Positions 49,906 to 58,750 of a stretch of DNA of 64,000 nt are shown piece by piece. Position 1 is the stretch's first letter. Every line of letters begins with the position of its first letter. The position numbers and the translations under genes are program-made. The stretch lies in NCBI GenBank assembly GCA_903926385.1, contig CAIYIS010000059.1, positions 1 to 64,000 on the forward strand. Reading direction: 5' to 3'. Source of the stretch: an uncultured Bacteroidota bacterium. Lineage in GTDB: Bacteria > Bacteroidota > Bacteroidia > 2-12-FULL-35-15. The notes beneath the pieces were generated by a model that saw only the letters and a program-made list of their open reading frames with translations, made no database searches and was not told the origin of the DNA.

Positions 49906-51336
49906 ATGAAACAAATTAAAATTCTTGCTTTTTTCTTTTTGTGTACTGTTAAGGTTTATGGTCAACAATGGTTTCCAATGGGCAATATTGATACAACTGG
50001 TAATATGAATGGTAATAAATTTGTTTGGACAATTACCAATTATAATAATAAAATCACTATAGGTGGTGCATTCAAATATACTGTTACCACAATTTTAAAT
50101 AGTGTTGCACAATGGAATGGAATACAATGGACACCAATGAGTACTGGACTTTGGGAACCCGCCTCACTTGAAGGAGAGGGCAGTTGTCAAGCTTTAAACA
50201 AATATCATAATAAGTTATACTGTGGTGGCGGATTTACTGGAGCTGGTGGTGTTATTTTTAATGCTAATCATTATGCTTATAATATCGCTAAATGGGATGC
50301 TACAGACTGGTATCCGATGACACAACCAACTGATGGATTTAATAGTGGTTGCGTAGCTTTTGGTGTTTATCATAATAATCTGTATGCTGGGCATGCTGGG
50401 GGTAATGCTTTCGATTCATCAGGTTCTATTGCTGCTCAAGGGATAGCCCGATGGAACGACACCGTATTTTCAGCAGTTGGACAGTTCAGTGGAGATTTTC
50501 CGATTTGGGGTAATTTTCATGCTGCGGCTTTTACCAATTATACTAATAAATTAATAGTTGGTGGGTATTTTACTTCCATTAATGGAAGTGCTTACGGCAC
50601 TTATAGCGGCATTGCTACTTGGGATGATACCGCATGGGGTACAATGGGGAATGGATTTAATAATGCTGTTCTTGCATTAACTGTTTTTAATGGTGAATTG
50701 TATGCAGGCGGGTGTTTCAGTTCTTCAAGAGATGGCTCAACTGCTCTTAACCATATAGCCAAATGGACAGGCACAACCTGGGTGCAAGTTGGAGAAGGAT
50801 TAAATGATACAGTATTTGCATTAACCGTAGATAGTTTGCAAAATAAGCTATATGCAGGGGGAGGATTTACCCACACAGGTTTGGGAGTACCGGCTAAACA
50901 CATTGCAGAATGGACAGGCACTAACTGGCAGGAAGTAGGAGGAGGTACAAACCGCTCCGTTCACGCGTTATATGCCACAGATAGTAATTTATATGTTGGT
51001 GGTTATTTTACTAGAGCGGGAAATGTGCAGGCAAGTTTGATAGCTGTGTGGGGGAGAAATCCGAATGGGGTAAATGAAATAGGAAGTAAAGATGCCGAAA
51101 TAAATATATACCCCAACCCCAGCAATGGCCTTTTTACCATAAACGCACAAGGCAATAAAATAACAGAACTAAAAGTAACCAACACCTTAGGCCAGGTAAT
51201 AAAAACTGTAAGCAGTGCTTCTACTATAGATTTAAGTGATGTAGCCAAAGGGATTTATTTTGTGGAGGTGAGGTTGGATGCCTTGGCAGGCTCCATGCAA
51301 GGAAGAATAGTAACTAAAAAAATAATTAAAGAATAA
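49906..51336 (+). CDS. Secreted T9SS-sorted repeat protein, cassette 1
   Basis: This 476-aa protein has a signal peptide (MKQIKILAFFFLCTVKVYGQ), then a core of repeats such as IAKWDATDWYPM, LYAGGCFSSS and IAEWTGTNWQEVGGG, a beta-propeller-like series. A T9SS type A sorting domain closes it from about 395 (INIYPNPSNGLFTINAQ... GIYFVEV). Only 42 bases separate it from its paralogue downstream, and the leader, signal peptide and sorting domain are nearly identical in all three copies. It is probably surface-exposed; binding partner unknown. Confidence 0.88.
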   Translation: MKQIKILAFFFLCTVKVYGQQWFPMGNIDTTGNMNGNKFVWTITNYNNKITIGGAFKYTVTTILNSVAQWNGIQWTPMSTGLWEPASLEGEGSCQALNKYHNKLYCGGGFTGAGGVIFNANHYAYNIAKWDATDWYPMTQPTDGFNSGCVAFGVYHNNLYAGHAGGNAFDSSGSIAAQGIARWNDTVFSAVGQFSGDFPIWGNFHAAAFTNYTNKLIVGGYFTSINGSAYGTYSGIATWDDTAWGTMGNGFNNAVLALTVFNGELYAGGCFSSSRDGSTALNHIAKWTGTTWVQVGEGLNDTVFALTVDSLQNKLYAGGGFTHTGLGVPAKHIAEWTGTNWQEVGGGTNRSVHALYATDSNLYVGGYFTRAGNVQASLIAVWGRNPNGVNEIGSKDAEINIYPNPSNGLFTINAQGNKITELKVTNTLGQVIKTVSSASTIDLSDVAKGIYFVEVRLDALAGSMQGRIVTKKIIKE

Positions 51337-51378
51337 CATCCTCGCACACACGAGTAGCTTATTTCAATTGCCCGGTAT
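51337..51378 (+). repeat. 42-bp leader repeat, copy 2
   Basis: Identical to the 42 bases before the first cassette; it fills the entire space between cassettes 1 and 2. Confidence 0.95.
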
Positions 51379-52818
51379 ATGAAACAACTTAAAATTCTTG
51401 CTTTTTTCTTTTTGTGTACTGTTAAGGTTTATGGTCAACAATGGTTTCCAATGGGAAATATCAATGATTTACCTACAATTAATGGGATTAGATTAATTCA
51501 CAGTATTTCTAATTATAATAATAAAATAGTCACAGGAGGTTTTTTTAAAAGAGACAGTTCAACTGTATTAAATGGCATTGCTCAATGGAATAATAATGGC
51601 TGGGAACCAATGGGACTTGGTGCATGGGCTCCTATTTCTATTGATAGCGGTGCTAATGGGGGCAATGCTTTAACAATGTATCATAATAAATTTTATTGTG
51701 CTGGAATTTTTTCAGGTGCAGGAGGTAGTTATATTGACGAACCATCGCACCACGCAAATAATATAGCAAAATGGACAGGTAGTGATTGGTATCCTTTAAG
51801 CCAACCTATGTCTGGCTTTGATAATGGAGTATGGGCAATGCAGGTTTATAAAAACAATTTATACATAGGAGGTGGCTTTGGAGGTTGTAATGATTTAACT
51901 GGAGGCCATAATACCCTTGGAATTGCCAGATGGAATGACACGGTGTTTTCCGCCTGTGGGCAGTTTAGCGGCCCTGTAGAAAATCTCGCTGGCCCTTTTA
52001 CAATTTTTAATGATAAATTAATAGCGGGAGGTTGGTTCGAAAACATAGATGGCGTTCCGGGTTATAATAATATAGCTTCGTATAACGATACTACATGGAG
52101 CCCAATGGGGAATGGTTTTAACTGGGGGGTAAATGCACTTGTGGTTTATAACGGAGAGTTATACGCAGGAGGCACTTTTATTTCATCGCACGATGGTGCT
52201 ACTCCCATTAATAATATAGCCAAATGGACAGGTACCACTTGGGTGCAAGTAGGCGAAGGGTTAGGCTTAAGTACCGATTATAACGATACTGTTTTGTGCC
52301 TCTGTGTGGATAGTGTAAATAATAAACTCTATGCCGGAGGCACGTTTACCCAAACGGGGCTGGGTGTTCCGGCCCGCCACCTAGCCGAATGGAATGGCAC
52401 CAACTGGGTGGAAGTGGGAGGTGGTACCGATGATTTTGTATGGGCATTGTTTGCTAAAAATGGCAACTTATATGTAGGTGGGGAGTTTAAACATGTTGGC
52501 TCGGGCATACCTGCCAACTTAATTGCTTGCTGGGGTAGCAACCCTAATGGGATAAATGAAATAGGAAGTAAAGATGCCGAAATAAATATATACCCCAACC
52601 CCAGCAATGGCCTTTTTACCATTAACGCACAAGGCAATAAAATAACAGAACTAACAGTAACCAACTCCTTAGGCCAGGTAATAAAAACTGTAAGCAATAC
52701 TTCTACTATAGATTTAAGTGATGCAGCCAAAGGGATTTATTTTTTGGAGGTGAGGTTGGATGCCTTGGCAGGCTCCATGCAAGGAAGAATAGTAAATAAA
52801 AAAATAATTAAAGAATAA
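51379..52818 (+). CDS. Secreted T9SS-sorted repeat protein, cassette 2
   Basis: This 479-aa paralogue of the preceding protein starts MKQLKILAFFFLCTVKVYGQ and has the same propeller-like core with diverged residues (IAQWNNNGWEPMGLG; LAEWNGTNWVEVGGG) and almost the same C-terminal sorting domain. Cores differ more than the ends, consistent with diversification after duplication or with conversion of the ends. Shares a short tail DALAGSMQGRIV with cassette 1. Confidence 0.88.
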   Translation: MKQLKILAFFFLCTVKVYGQQWFPMGNINDLPTINGIRLIHSISNYNNKIVTGGFFKRDSSTVLNGIAQWNNNGWEPMGLGAWAPISIDSGANGGNALTMYHNKFYCAGIFSGAGGSYIDEPSHHANNIAKWTGSDWYPLSQPMSGFDNGVWAMQVYKNNLYIGGGFGGCNDLTGGHNTLGIARWNDTVFSACGQFSGPVENLAGPFTIFNDKLIAGGWFENIDGVPGYNNIASYNDTTWSPMGNGFNWGVNALVVYNGELYAGGTFISSHDGATPINNIAKWTGTTWVQVGEGLGLSTDYNDTVLCLCVDSVNNKLYAGGTFTQTGLGVPARHLAEWNGTNWVEVGGGTDDFVWALFAKNGNLYVGGEFKHVGSGIPANLIACWGSNPNGINEIGSKDAEINIYPNPSNGLFTINAQGNKITELTVTNSLGQVIKTVSNTSTIDLSDAAKGIYFLEVRLDALAGSMQGRIVNKKIIKE

Positions 52819-52860
52819 CATCCTCGCACACACGAGTAGCTTATTTCAATTGCCCGGTAT
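52819..52860 (+). repeat. 42-bp leader repeat, copy 3
   Basis: Identical to copies 1 and 2; it fills the entire space between cassettes 2 and 3. Confidence 0.95.
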
Positions 52861-53817
52861 ATGAAACAAATTAAAATTCTTGCTTTTTTCTTTTTGATTA
52901 TTGGTGATATAAAATCTCAAAATCTTGTTCCTAATTCAAGTTTTGAAAATACAATTCAATGTCCACCCGACCAAGGCTTTATTTATAAAGCTCCTCCTTG
53001 GTTTCAACCTTGTATTCGATATGGTAATACTAGTACGAGTTCCAGTACAGATTTATATGATACTTGTTCCAATGGAAGTACAGTAGGCATTCCATTAAAT
53101 GCTGTTGGATACCAACCTGCACGGTCAGGTCATGGATATTCAGGTATTTTTTGTAATGCTTATTCTACGAATTATAGAGAGTATATCGAAGTACCTTTAC
53201 TTGCCACTATGATTACAAATAATAATTATTGTGTTCAATTTTATATTTCGTTGGCTGATACTTCTGAATTTGCAGTAAGTAATATGGGGGCTTATTTTTC
53301 AGTAGATAGCTTGTTGGACTCAACACCTGGTAGTAATGCGATAGAATATGTTACTCCACAAGTAGAAAATTCAATAACAAATGTATTGAATGATAAAAAT
53401 AACTGGATGCTTGTTTCAGGTTCTTTTATAGCGAATGGAGGTGAAAAATTTATTACGATTGGAAATTTTCATACAGATGCGAATTCAAATTTGCAAAATG
53501 TTTCGGGAGGAAGTCAGACTTTCTCTTATTATTACATTGATGATATTAGTGTTGTGGATTGTACTGGGGATGGGGTAAATGAAGTAGCAGATGGAAACGG
53601 AATAAATATATACCCCAACCCTAGCAATGGCCTTTTTACCATAAACGCACAAGGAAATAAAATAACAGAACTAAAAGTAACCAACACCTTAGGCCAGGTA
53701 TTAAAAACTGTAAGTAATACTTCTACTATAGATTTGAGTGATGTAGCCAAAGGGATTTATTTTGTGGAGGTGAGGTTGGAGGAGGGAGTGAGGAATAGAA
53801 AAATAATAAAGGAATAA
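52861..53817 (+). CDS. Secreted T9SS-sorted protein with unrelated core, cassette 3
   Basis: This 318-aa protein starts with the same MKQIKILAFFFL as the other cassettes and ends with the same sorting domain (INIYPNPSNGLFTINAQ... VEVRLEE), but the core is different: NLVPNSSFENTIQCPPDQGF, a jelly-roll-like domain found in Bacteroidota surface proteins, to about residue 235. The tail lacks the DALAGSMQGRI segment of the other two. The switch at a conserved signal peptide and sorting domain marks a mosaic gene. Confidence 0.85.
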   Translation: MKQIKILAFFFLIIGDIKSQNLVPNSSFENTIQCPPDQGFIYKAPPWFQPCIRYGNTSTSSSTDLYDTCSNGSTVGIPLNAVGYQPARSGHGYSGIFCNAYSTNYREYIEVPLLATMITNNNYCVQFYISLADTSEFAVSNMGAYFSVDSLLDSTPGSNAIEYVTPQVENSITNVLNDKNNWMLVSGSFIANGGEKFITIGNFHTDANSNLQNVSGGSQTFSYYYIDDISVVDCTGDGVNEVADGNGINIYPNPSNGLFTINAQGNKITELKVTNTLGQVLKTVSNTSTIDLSDVAKGIYFVEVRLEEGVRNRKIIKE

Positions 53818-53914
53818 ATAACCCTAAGGCCGGCTATGAAATTATACCTATGACTGAATAAAGCAAGTTATTCTTATCTATGTAAACCAAATAATAAAGT
53901 TTACTACATATATA

Positions 53915-54157
53915 ATGTCGAAGAAAAAAGAAGAAAAGACAAAAACCCCCCAAGCCAATGAGCCAATAGTGGCTTATGGAAGTAATAGAATGCATTTTTT
54001 TAACTCGCTCGAGGATCAGGAAAGTGATAATTACAAATGGCTTACTTCGCTAACACCTGAACAACATTTACAAAACGCTACCCAATTAATAAAAAGAGTA
54101 TTTGCAGAAGATTTAAAAAAACATCCTACCATAGGCAATAGAATAACTTCTGATTAA
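53915..54157 (+). CDS. Small protein preceding a truncated nucleotidyltransferase
   Basis: This 80-aa charged cytoplasmic protein reads MHFFNSLEDQESDNYKWLTSLTPEQHLQNA then LIKRVFAEDLKKHPTIGNRI. I recall proteins of this pattern just upstream of small nucleotidyltransferase genes in Bacteroidota, which resembles a toxin-antitoxin-like pair. Here the second gene is cut short two bases downstream. The role is unknown. Confidence 0.6.
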   Translation: MSKKKEEKTKTPQANEPIVAYGSNRMHFFNSLEDQESDNYKWLTSLTPEQHLQNATQLIKRVFAEDLKKHPTIGNRITSD

Positions 54158-54159
54158 TA

Positions 54160-54243
54160 ATGGATATACTATTAGAAGAACATAAAAACCTATTGCTACT
54201 ACTATTAAAGCATAATGTAGAATTTATGCTTATAGGAGGATAG
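54160..54243 (+). pseudogene. 5' remnant of a nucleotidyltransferase gene
   Basis: The ATG at 54160 opens a 27-codon frame whose end, LLKHNVEFMLIGG, is the typical start of MNT-type nucleotidyltransferases, where the text normally continues with YAVxxHG and the DxD active site. Here a TAG follows immediately and no continuation is seen in the next 60 bases in any frame. It looks like a deletion that left only the first segment. Confidence 0.6.
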
Positions 54244-54300
54244 TGAGCTGGAACAAGCTAACAAGTAACAGATAATATCAACCATACCTATTAATAAGAA

Positions 54301-54333
54301 ACCTCAACTCCATACAAGAGTTGAGGTTTTTTT
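54301..54333 (+). terminator. Intrinsic terminator
   Basis: A perfect 10-bp stem acctcaactc/gagttgaggt with a seven-base loop, followed by T residues, ends the accessory zone on +. Confidence 0.9.
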
Positions 54334-54377
54334 CTGCCCGGCCTGATGAATACCTTATTTTAATCTCTATTAATATG

Positions 54378-54385
54378 TAATTTTG
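54378..54385 (+). promoter_or_regulatory. TAATTTTG -7 box before the LOG-family gene
   Basis: A TAnnTTTG match eight bases before the ATG at 54394, with a T-rich stretch (atttt) near the -33 position. The 5' leader would be very short. Confidence 0.45.
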
Positions 54386-54393
54386 CCAAGATT

Positions 54394-55155
54394 ATGGAAG
54401 CAGAAAAAGTAAAAGAAGTGAGCAAACCAAGCAATCCGAGGCACGAAGAAAAACTGTTTTTGGAAGGGCCTCAATCGCGTATGCGCGATCTTTTATTTTT
54501 GATAAAAATAATGTTTGAGTTTATTAAGGGCTTCAGAAAGCTTCATTTTATTGGTTCATGTGTCACCGTGTTTGGTTCCGCACGGTTTAAAGAAGGACAT
54601 AAAAGTTACGAATTGGCTCGTCAAATGGGTGCAGGCATAGCCAATATGGGCTTTACGGTGATAACTGGCGGAGGGCCGGGAATAATGGAAGCAGCCAACA
54701 GAGGAGCCCGAGAGGCAGGAGGGCGCTCGGTGGGATGCAACATTGTGTTGCCCCAGGAACAACAGCCCAATGCCTATTTGGACAAGTGGGTTAATATTCG
54801 TTACTTCTTTGTGCGTAAGGTTTTGTTGTCTAAATATTCTTATGCCTTTGTGGTAATGCCCGGAGGATTTGGGACAATGGATGAGTTTTTTGAAGCGTTA
54901 ACTTTAATTCAAACTAATTTTATAAAACGCTTTCCGGTGGTGGTTATGGACATTGAATTTCACAAACAACTCTACGGACATTTTGAAGTAATGATAGCTG
55001 CAGGCACTATTCATGCTGACGATTTAAAACTTCTGTTGTTTACCGATTCGGTAGAAGAGGCCGTAAAGCACATCGAAAAAAATGCTATCGAACAATTTCA
55101 TTTACGCAAGAAAAAACACATGAAACGTTTCCCTTGGTTGGGCGAAAGGAGATAA
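54394..55155 (+). CDS. LOG-family (TIGR00730-like) Rossmann-fold protein
   Basis: This 253-aa protein has CVTVFGSARFKEGHKSYELARQMG (about 52-75), VITGGGPGIMEAANRGAREAGG (about 88-109) and the diagnostic MPGGFGTMDEFFEAL (about 153-167). LOG-family enzymes release cytokinin bases from their ribotides or act as nucleotide 5'-monophosphate phosphoribohydrolases. The first 40 residues are a charged extension. It is a single gene, convergent with the M23 peptidase. Confidence 0.88.
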   Translation: MEAEKVKEVSKPSNPRHEEKLFLEGPQSRMRDLLFLIKIMFEFIKGFRKLHFIGSCVTVFGSARFKEGHKSYELARQMGAGIANMGFTVITGGGPGIMEAANRGAREAGGRSVGCNIVLPQEQQPNAYLDKWVNIRYFFVRKVLLSKYSYAFVVMPGGFGTMDEFFEALTLIQTNFIKRFPVVVMDIEFHKQLYGHFEVMIAAGTIHADDLKLLLFTDSVEEAVKHIEKNAIEQFHLRKKKHMKRFPWLGERR

Positions 55156-55161
55156 ACTAAG

Positions 55162-56889
55162 TTATCTTTTAAATTTAAAACTTAGCGTAGTGGTATTGTT
55201 CTTATCATCACTTACCACTATTTTAAAGGTGTGTACGCCTGTTTTTATATTTTCATCAAAATTATAAGTAAGTAAATCTCTTTTTAAATCATACTCGCAC
55301 AACACCCACTTATCGTCAATGGTGGCGCAGTATTTCTTTACCCCCGACAGGTCATCGGTTGCTACAAAAGTAACGCTCCTGGCCTTGGTAAGATCCATAT
55401 TTCTGTAGTCGGGCACCGTAAAAGCGTACGCTACTCTGGGCGGGGTATTGTCTATGCCAATGGTAAAATTGCCAAACGACTTGGCTTGGGTCGTCACCCA
55501 GCCGTCTTTGTAAATACCGCCTTCATAATATTCTCTCCGTTTCGAATTAATCGAAACAATACAGGCTTTTTTCTGCAACGAATCAGCAATTTTCACCGCT
55601 TTTATGCTAAGCATATAAGGCGCTTGTAAAGTTATTTCGTCTGTCATTATTTTAAATAAAGGCGAGTACGGGGCTTTCACATCCAGTGTTCGGATGTAAG
55701 AAAAATCGATATCATCGTAAAGTGAAGAAGCCGGTATGTTTAGTTTTATTTCATAATCGTCCACTTTATTTTCCTTCAAACAATCAAAATAGATGGAGGC
55801 AGGAGCTTTGGCGGCTAAAGGAGCCTTAACCTTCGAATTGCTTTTTACTTTTAATTGCACCTCCGTAGTATTTCCTGCAAAATCTTTCACAATATATTTT
55901 ACCACACGAAAACTATCGTCCTTAAAATTGACCACACCACCATTTATTAAGTCCTTATATATTTCCAGTTTATTATTTTTGGATAAAAAACACTTCTGAA
56001 TGGAAAAGTTGTTTCTCACCTTTTCGGGATAACATATATGAGTGTTTACATATCTGGAATTAGCAAACGAAAAAGAAGCCAGCTCGTGATAATATACCCG
56101 CTTACCTCCCACCTGCAACTCTACCGAATACACTCCGTTGCAATTACTCGACCCACTTTCGGTATCATAACATTCTATACCAAACCCCACATTACCACAA
56201 ACCGTAACCGTATCCGAAGGTGATACCGTACATTTATCATTAATAAAACCAGGCCTAATCTTCTTTACATCATGTTTACCATTTATAATAGCATCGGCAT
56301 CTGCCGGAATGATGGCAAGTTGAGTAATGCGGGGTTTTACATTATCTTTTACTTTATAACCGAATAAATAAGGATTAACCGGCATTTCTGTCTTAGTATT
56401 TCTTATTTCGAAATGCAGATGTGGCCCCGATGAGCTGCCGGAGTTACCCGAAAAGGCAACCTGCTGACCCTTTTTAACCGGAAGCAATTCGGGAGCAAGA
56501 ACAGTATCTATTTCGAACGATTCTTTGGCATATTGTATCTTTTTTACCAGAGCAGCTATCTCTTTTGAATACCGTTGCAGGTGAGCATACACACTGGTAT
56601 ACCCGTTAGGATGGTTTATATACAGTGCATTTCCATAACCGGTACAACTAATCTTAATGCGCGACACATAACCATCAGCTACTGAACTAACATTCATTCC
56701 TTCCTGCCCACCAGTACGAATATCGAACCCCGCATGAAAGTGATTGGGACGAATTTCTCCAAAATTGCCCACTAAAGAAATATCAGCGTTAAGTGGAGAT
56801 TGAAAATAATCGGTGGGATAAACAGTTTGGGAGTTCAAAACGATTTGAACCAATAATAAAGGTATAAATAAACGAAATCTCAAAAACAT
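55162..56889 (-). CDS. Exported M23 metallopeptidase
   Basis: This 575-aa protein has a signal peptide (first 20 residues) and an M23 LytM domain at the N-terminal side: NHFHAGFDIRTGG with zinc ligands His52 and Asp56, and GPHLHFEIRN with the HxH pair at 157-159. The long C-terminal part (about 185-575) is beta-rich, including two Ig-like segments. It probably cuts peptidoglycan cross-links or is a degenerate cell-wall factor, but the visible ligands are intact. Confidence 0.88.
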   Translation of the reverse strand: MFLRFRLFIPLLLVQIVLNSQTVYPTDYFQSPLNADISLVGNFGEIRPNHFHAGFDIRTGGQEGMNVSSVADGYVSRIKISCTGYGNALYINHPNGYTSVYAHLQRYSKEIAALVKKIQYAKESFEIDTVLAPELLPVKKGQQVAFSGNSGSSSGPHLHFEIRNTKTEMPVNPYLFGYKVKDNVKPRITQLAIIPADADAIINGKHDVKKIRPGFINDKCTVSPSDTVTVCGNVGFGIECYDTESGSSNCNGVYSVELQVGGKRVYYHELASFSFANSRYVNTHICYPEKVRNNFSIQKCFLSKNNKLEIYKDLINGGVVNFKDDSFRVVKYIVKDFAGNTTEVQLKVKSNSKVKAPLAAKAPASIYFDCLKENKVDDYEIKLNIPASSLYDDIDFSYIRTLDVKAPYSPLFKIMTDEITLQAPYMLSIKAVKIADSLQKKACIVSINSKRREYYEGGIYKDGWVTTQAKSFGNFTIGIDNTPPRVAYAFTVPDYRNMDLTKARSVTFVATDDLSGVKKYCATIDDKWVLCEYDLKRDLLTYNFDENIKTGVHTFKIVVSDDKNNTTTLSFKFKR

Positions 56890-57102
56890 TTGGCAAAGAT
56901 ATATAATAAGAAAGCAAGTGTAATTAAAGAGTTATCATAACAGATTAACAACCCCGATACAAGTCCGCTTCTAACAAAATCTATTCTTTTTGGAAATAAA
57001 AACAAGCGCAGTTACTTAACAGTTAGACTAGATGGGATCGTAATGAAAAACTCATATTTTTCTGGTTTTATCGAAAAAAGAGACAAAAAAACAATAAAAA
57101 GT

Positions 57103-57131
57103 TTTGGATATCTATAAAAATAGTATATTTG
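57103..57131 (+). promoter_or_regulatory. Bacteroidota-type promoter of the HU gene
   Basis: TTTG at 57103-57106, a 17-base spacer, and TATATTTG at 57124-57131 match both boxes of the Bacteroidota consensus. The leader to the ATG at 57188 is AT-rich with no Shine-Dalgarno site. Confidence 0.75.
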
Positions 57132-57187
57132 CAACCCAAATAAAATATAGTTAAACAAATATTTGACATTAAACAGATTAAAAGATC

Positions 57188-57487
57188 ATGACAAAAGCAC
57201 AAATCGTAAACAACATTGCAAAGAAAACAGGAATGGAAAAAGTAGAAATTGCTGCCACTGTTGAAGCCTTTATGAAGGAAGTAAAACTAGCAATGACTAG
57301 TGGTGAAAACATTTACCTTAGAGGTTTTGGTACCTATATCGTAAAAAAACGTGCCGAAAAAATTGGAAGAAATATTTCCAAAGGTACTCCGGTAGTTATT
57401 CCGGCTCACTATTTTCCAACATTCAAACCAGCGAAAGAATTTGCTCACGCTGTAAAAAAATCAGTAGCTAAATCTAAGAAAAAATAA
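57188..57487 (+). CDS. HU-family DNA-binding protein
   Basis: This 99-aa histone-like protein has the HU/IHF fold: MTKAQIVNNIAKKTGMEKVEIAATVEAFM, then NIYLRGFGTYIVKKRAEKIGRNISKGTPVVIP, with the DNA-contacting beta arm, and a lysine-rich tail SVAKSKKK. It compacts and bends chromosomal DNA as a dimer. It has its own promoter and terminator, so expression is probably high and independent. Confidence 0.95.
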   Translation: MTKAQIVNNIAKKTGMEKVEIAATVEAFMKEVKLAMTSGENIYLRGFGTYIVKKRAEKIGRNISKGTPVVIPAHYFPTFKPAKEFAHAVKKSVAKSKKK

Positions 57488-57504
57488 TACGTACTGATTT
57501 TCTG

Positions 57505-57550
57505 AAAATGATTTCGGAGGGTTAAATCAAATCACTCCGAAATCATTTTT
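57505..57550 (+). terminator. Intrinsic terminator after the HU gene
   Basis: aaaatgatttcggag (57505-57519) pairs perfectly with ctccgaaatcatttt (57535-57549). Confidence 0.92.
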
Positions 57551-57568
57551 CATTTATCACAAATTAAA

Positions 57569-58402
57569 ATGTCTGTAACCAGAACACAATATATTCTTTT
57601 TGCAGGCGCAATTACATTAATCGTTCTTTTATTATTTGCAAACACCACGCTTCCGCCAAACAAAGAGGAAGCCAAATCGTCTGAACATTCGAATCCGAAT
57701 AGTGCAGGACTGATGACGCTGGTAGAAAATGCAAAAGCAGGCTTATCTGTTTCTGATAAAAAAGAAATGGAAGCAATGGAAGAAGCTACAAAATCTTCGA
57801 CCGACAAAAAGGCTGCTTTTGAAAAAATCATCATGCGTTGGGATAGTTTAAAGCAACCTGCTGTGGCAGCCTATTATATAGAACAGGCAGCAACAGCTAA
57901 TCCAAACGAAAAAAACTGGATCGAGGCGGGTAACAGATATTATGGTGCTACCCGGTTTGCCAAGGATGCCGAAAAACCTTTGTTATACAGCAAAGCGATG
58001 GAATGTTTAGAAAAAACACTGGAGCTTAATCCTAAAAACGTAGAGGCCAAAGTAAATTTGGGGGCCTGTTATGTTGAGGCAGGAGTTGAGCCCATGAAAG
58101 GTATTAATTTGCTGCGCGAAGTTGAAAAGACCGATTCCAATAATGTGAATCTGCAGTTAAACTTCGCCTTTTTCTCCGAAAAGTCGGGACAATGGGATAA
58201 AGCCATCAGAAGGTTTCAAAAAGTGTTGACATTGGAGCCTGATTTTACAGAAGCTTATTTACATCTGGCAGACGCGTATCAGCAAAAAGGAGAAAATGCA
58301 AAAGCTGTTGAATATTTAGAAAAGTATTTGCCGTTAACCAACGATGAAGCAGAAAAAAAAGACATTCAACAGTACATTAAAAAATTAAAAACGGGAAGTT
58401 AA
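57569..58402 (+). CDS. Membrane-anchored TPR protein
   Basis: This 277-aa protein has one N-terminal membrane segment (YILFAGAITLIVLLLFA, about 8-24) and a periplasmic part with tetratricopeptide repeats: about 130-163 (LYSKAMECLEKTLELNPKNVEAKVNLGA), 200-233 (WDKAIRRFQKVLTLEPDFTEAYLHLAD) and a following YQQKGENAKAVEYLEKYLP. TPR arrays mediate protein binding. It lies between HU and the ribosomal-type small gene; partner unknown. Confidence 0.85.
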   Translation: MSVTRTQYILFAGAITLIVLLLFANTTLPPNKEEAKSSEHSNPNSAGLMTLVENAKAGLSVSDKKEMEAMEEATKSSTDKKAAFEKIIMRWDSLKQPAVAAYYIEQAATANPNEKNWIEAGNRYYGATRFAKDAEKPLLYSKAMECLEKTLELNPKNVEAKVNLGACYVEAGVEPMKGINLLREVEKTDSNNVNLQLNFAFFSEKSGQWDKAIRRFQKVLTLEPDFTEAYLHLADAYQQKGENAKAVEYLEKYLPLTNDEAEKKDIQQYIKKLKTGS

Positions 58403-58459
58403 ACAGCCCGAAACAAAAAAGAATTCATAATTAGTATTCATTCATAATTTCAAAAAAAA

Positions 58460-58549
58460 ATGCCAAGCGGTAAAAAAAGAAAACGTCATAAAATGGCTAC
58501 TCACAAACGTAAAAAACGTTTGAGAAAAAACAGACATAAGAAAAAATAA
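58460..58549 (+). CDS. 29-aa basic protein, AURKAIP1/COX24-like (bS22-type) small ribosomal protein
   Basis: The ATG at 58460 opens a 29-codon frame, MPSGKKRKRHKMATHKRKK and onward, of which about 60% are Lys, Arg or His. The order KKRKRHKM...HKRKKRLRKNRHKKK matches the COX24/AURKAIP1 domain family, relatives of the small ribosomal proteins bS22 and mS38. It is too short for standard gene callers but the A-rich leader and clean stop are convincing, and the RNase G gene follows. A terminator-like hairpin overlaps its stop codon. Confidence 0.75.
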   Translation: MPSGKKRKRHKMATHKRKKRLRKNRHKKK

Positions 58550-58620
58550 TCCTTTTTAAGGATTATTTTGTGCTGCGTAGTATTATCATTTCAACAGAAT
58601 GGAGCGTATTCCATTCTGTT
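58545..58620 (+). terminator. Two hairpins after the 29-aa gene
   Basis: aataatcc/ggattatt (58545-58567) overlaps the stop codon and is followed by TTTT. A second perfect stem, aacagaatgga/tccattctgtt (58593-58620), follows. They may limit read-through into the RNase G gene. Confidence 0.6.
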
Positions 58621-58750
58621 TATCTATGCACTAATGTTTGTTCTGTTTCCGGAAGTTTCCGGTAAATTGTCCTATACAAAAAATTGTTATTATTCATATC
58701 CTCATCAGAGGTGAGGTGGAATAATCGTACTTATTTAAAAAACTTTTAGA

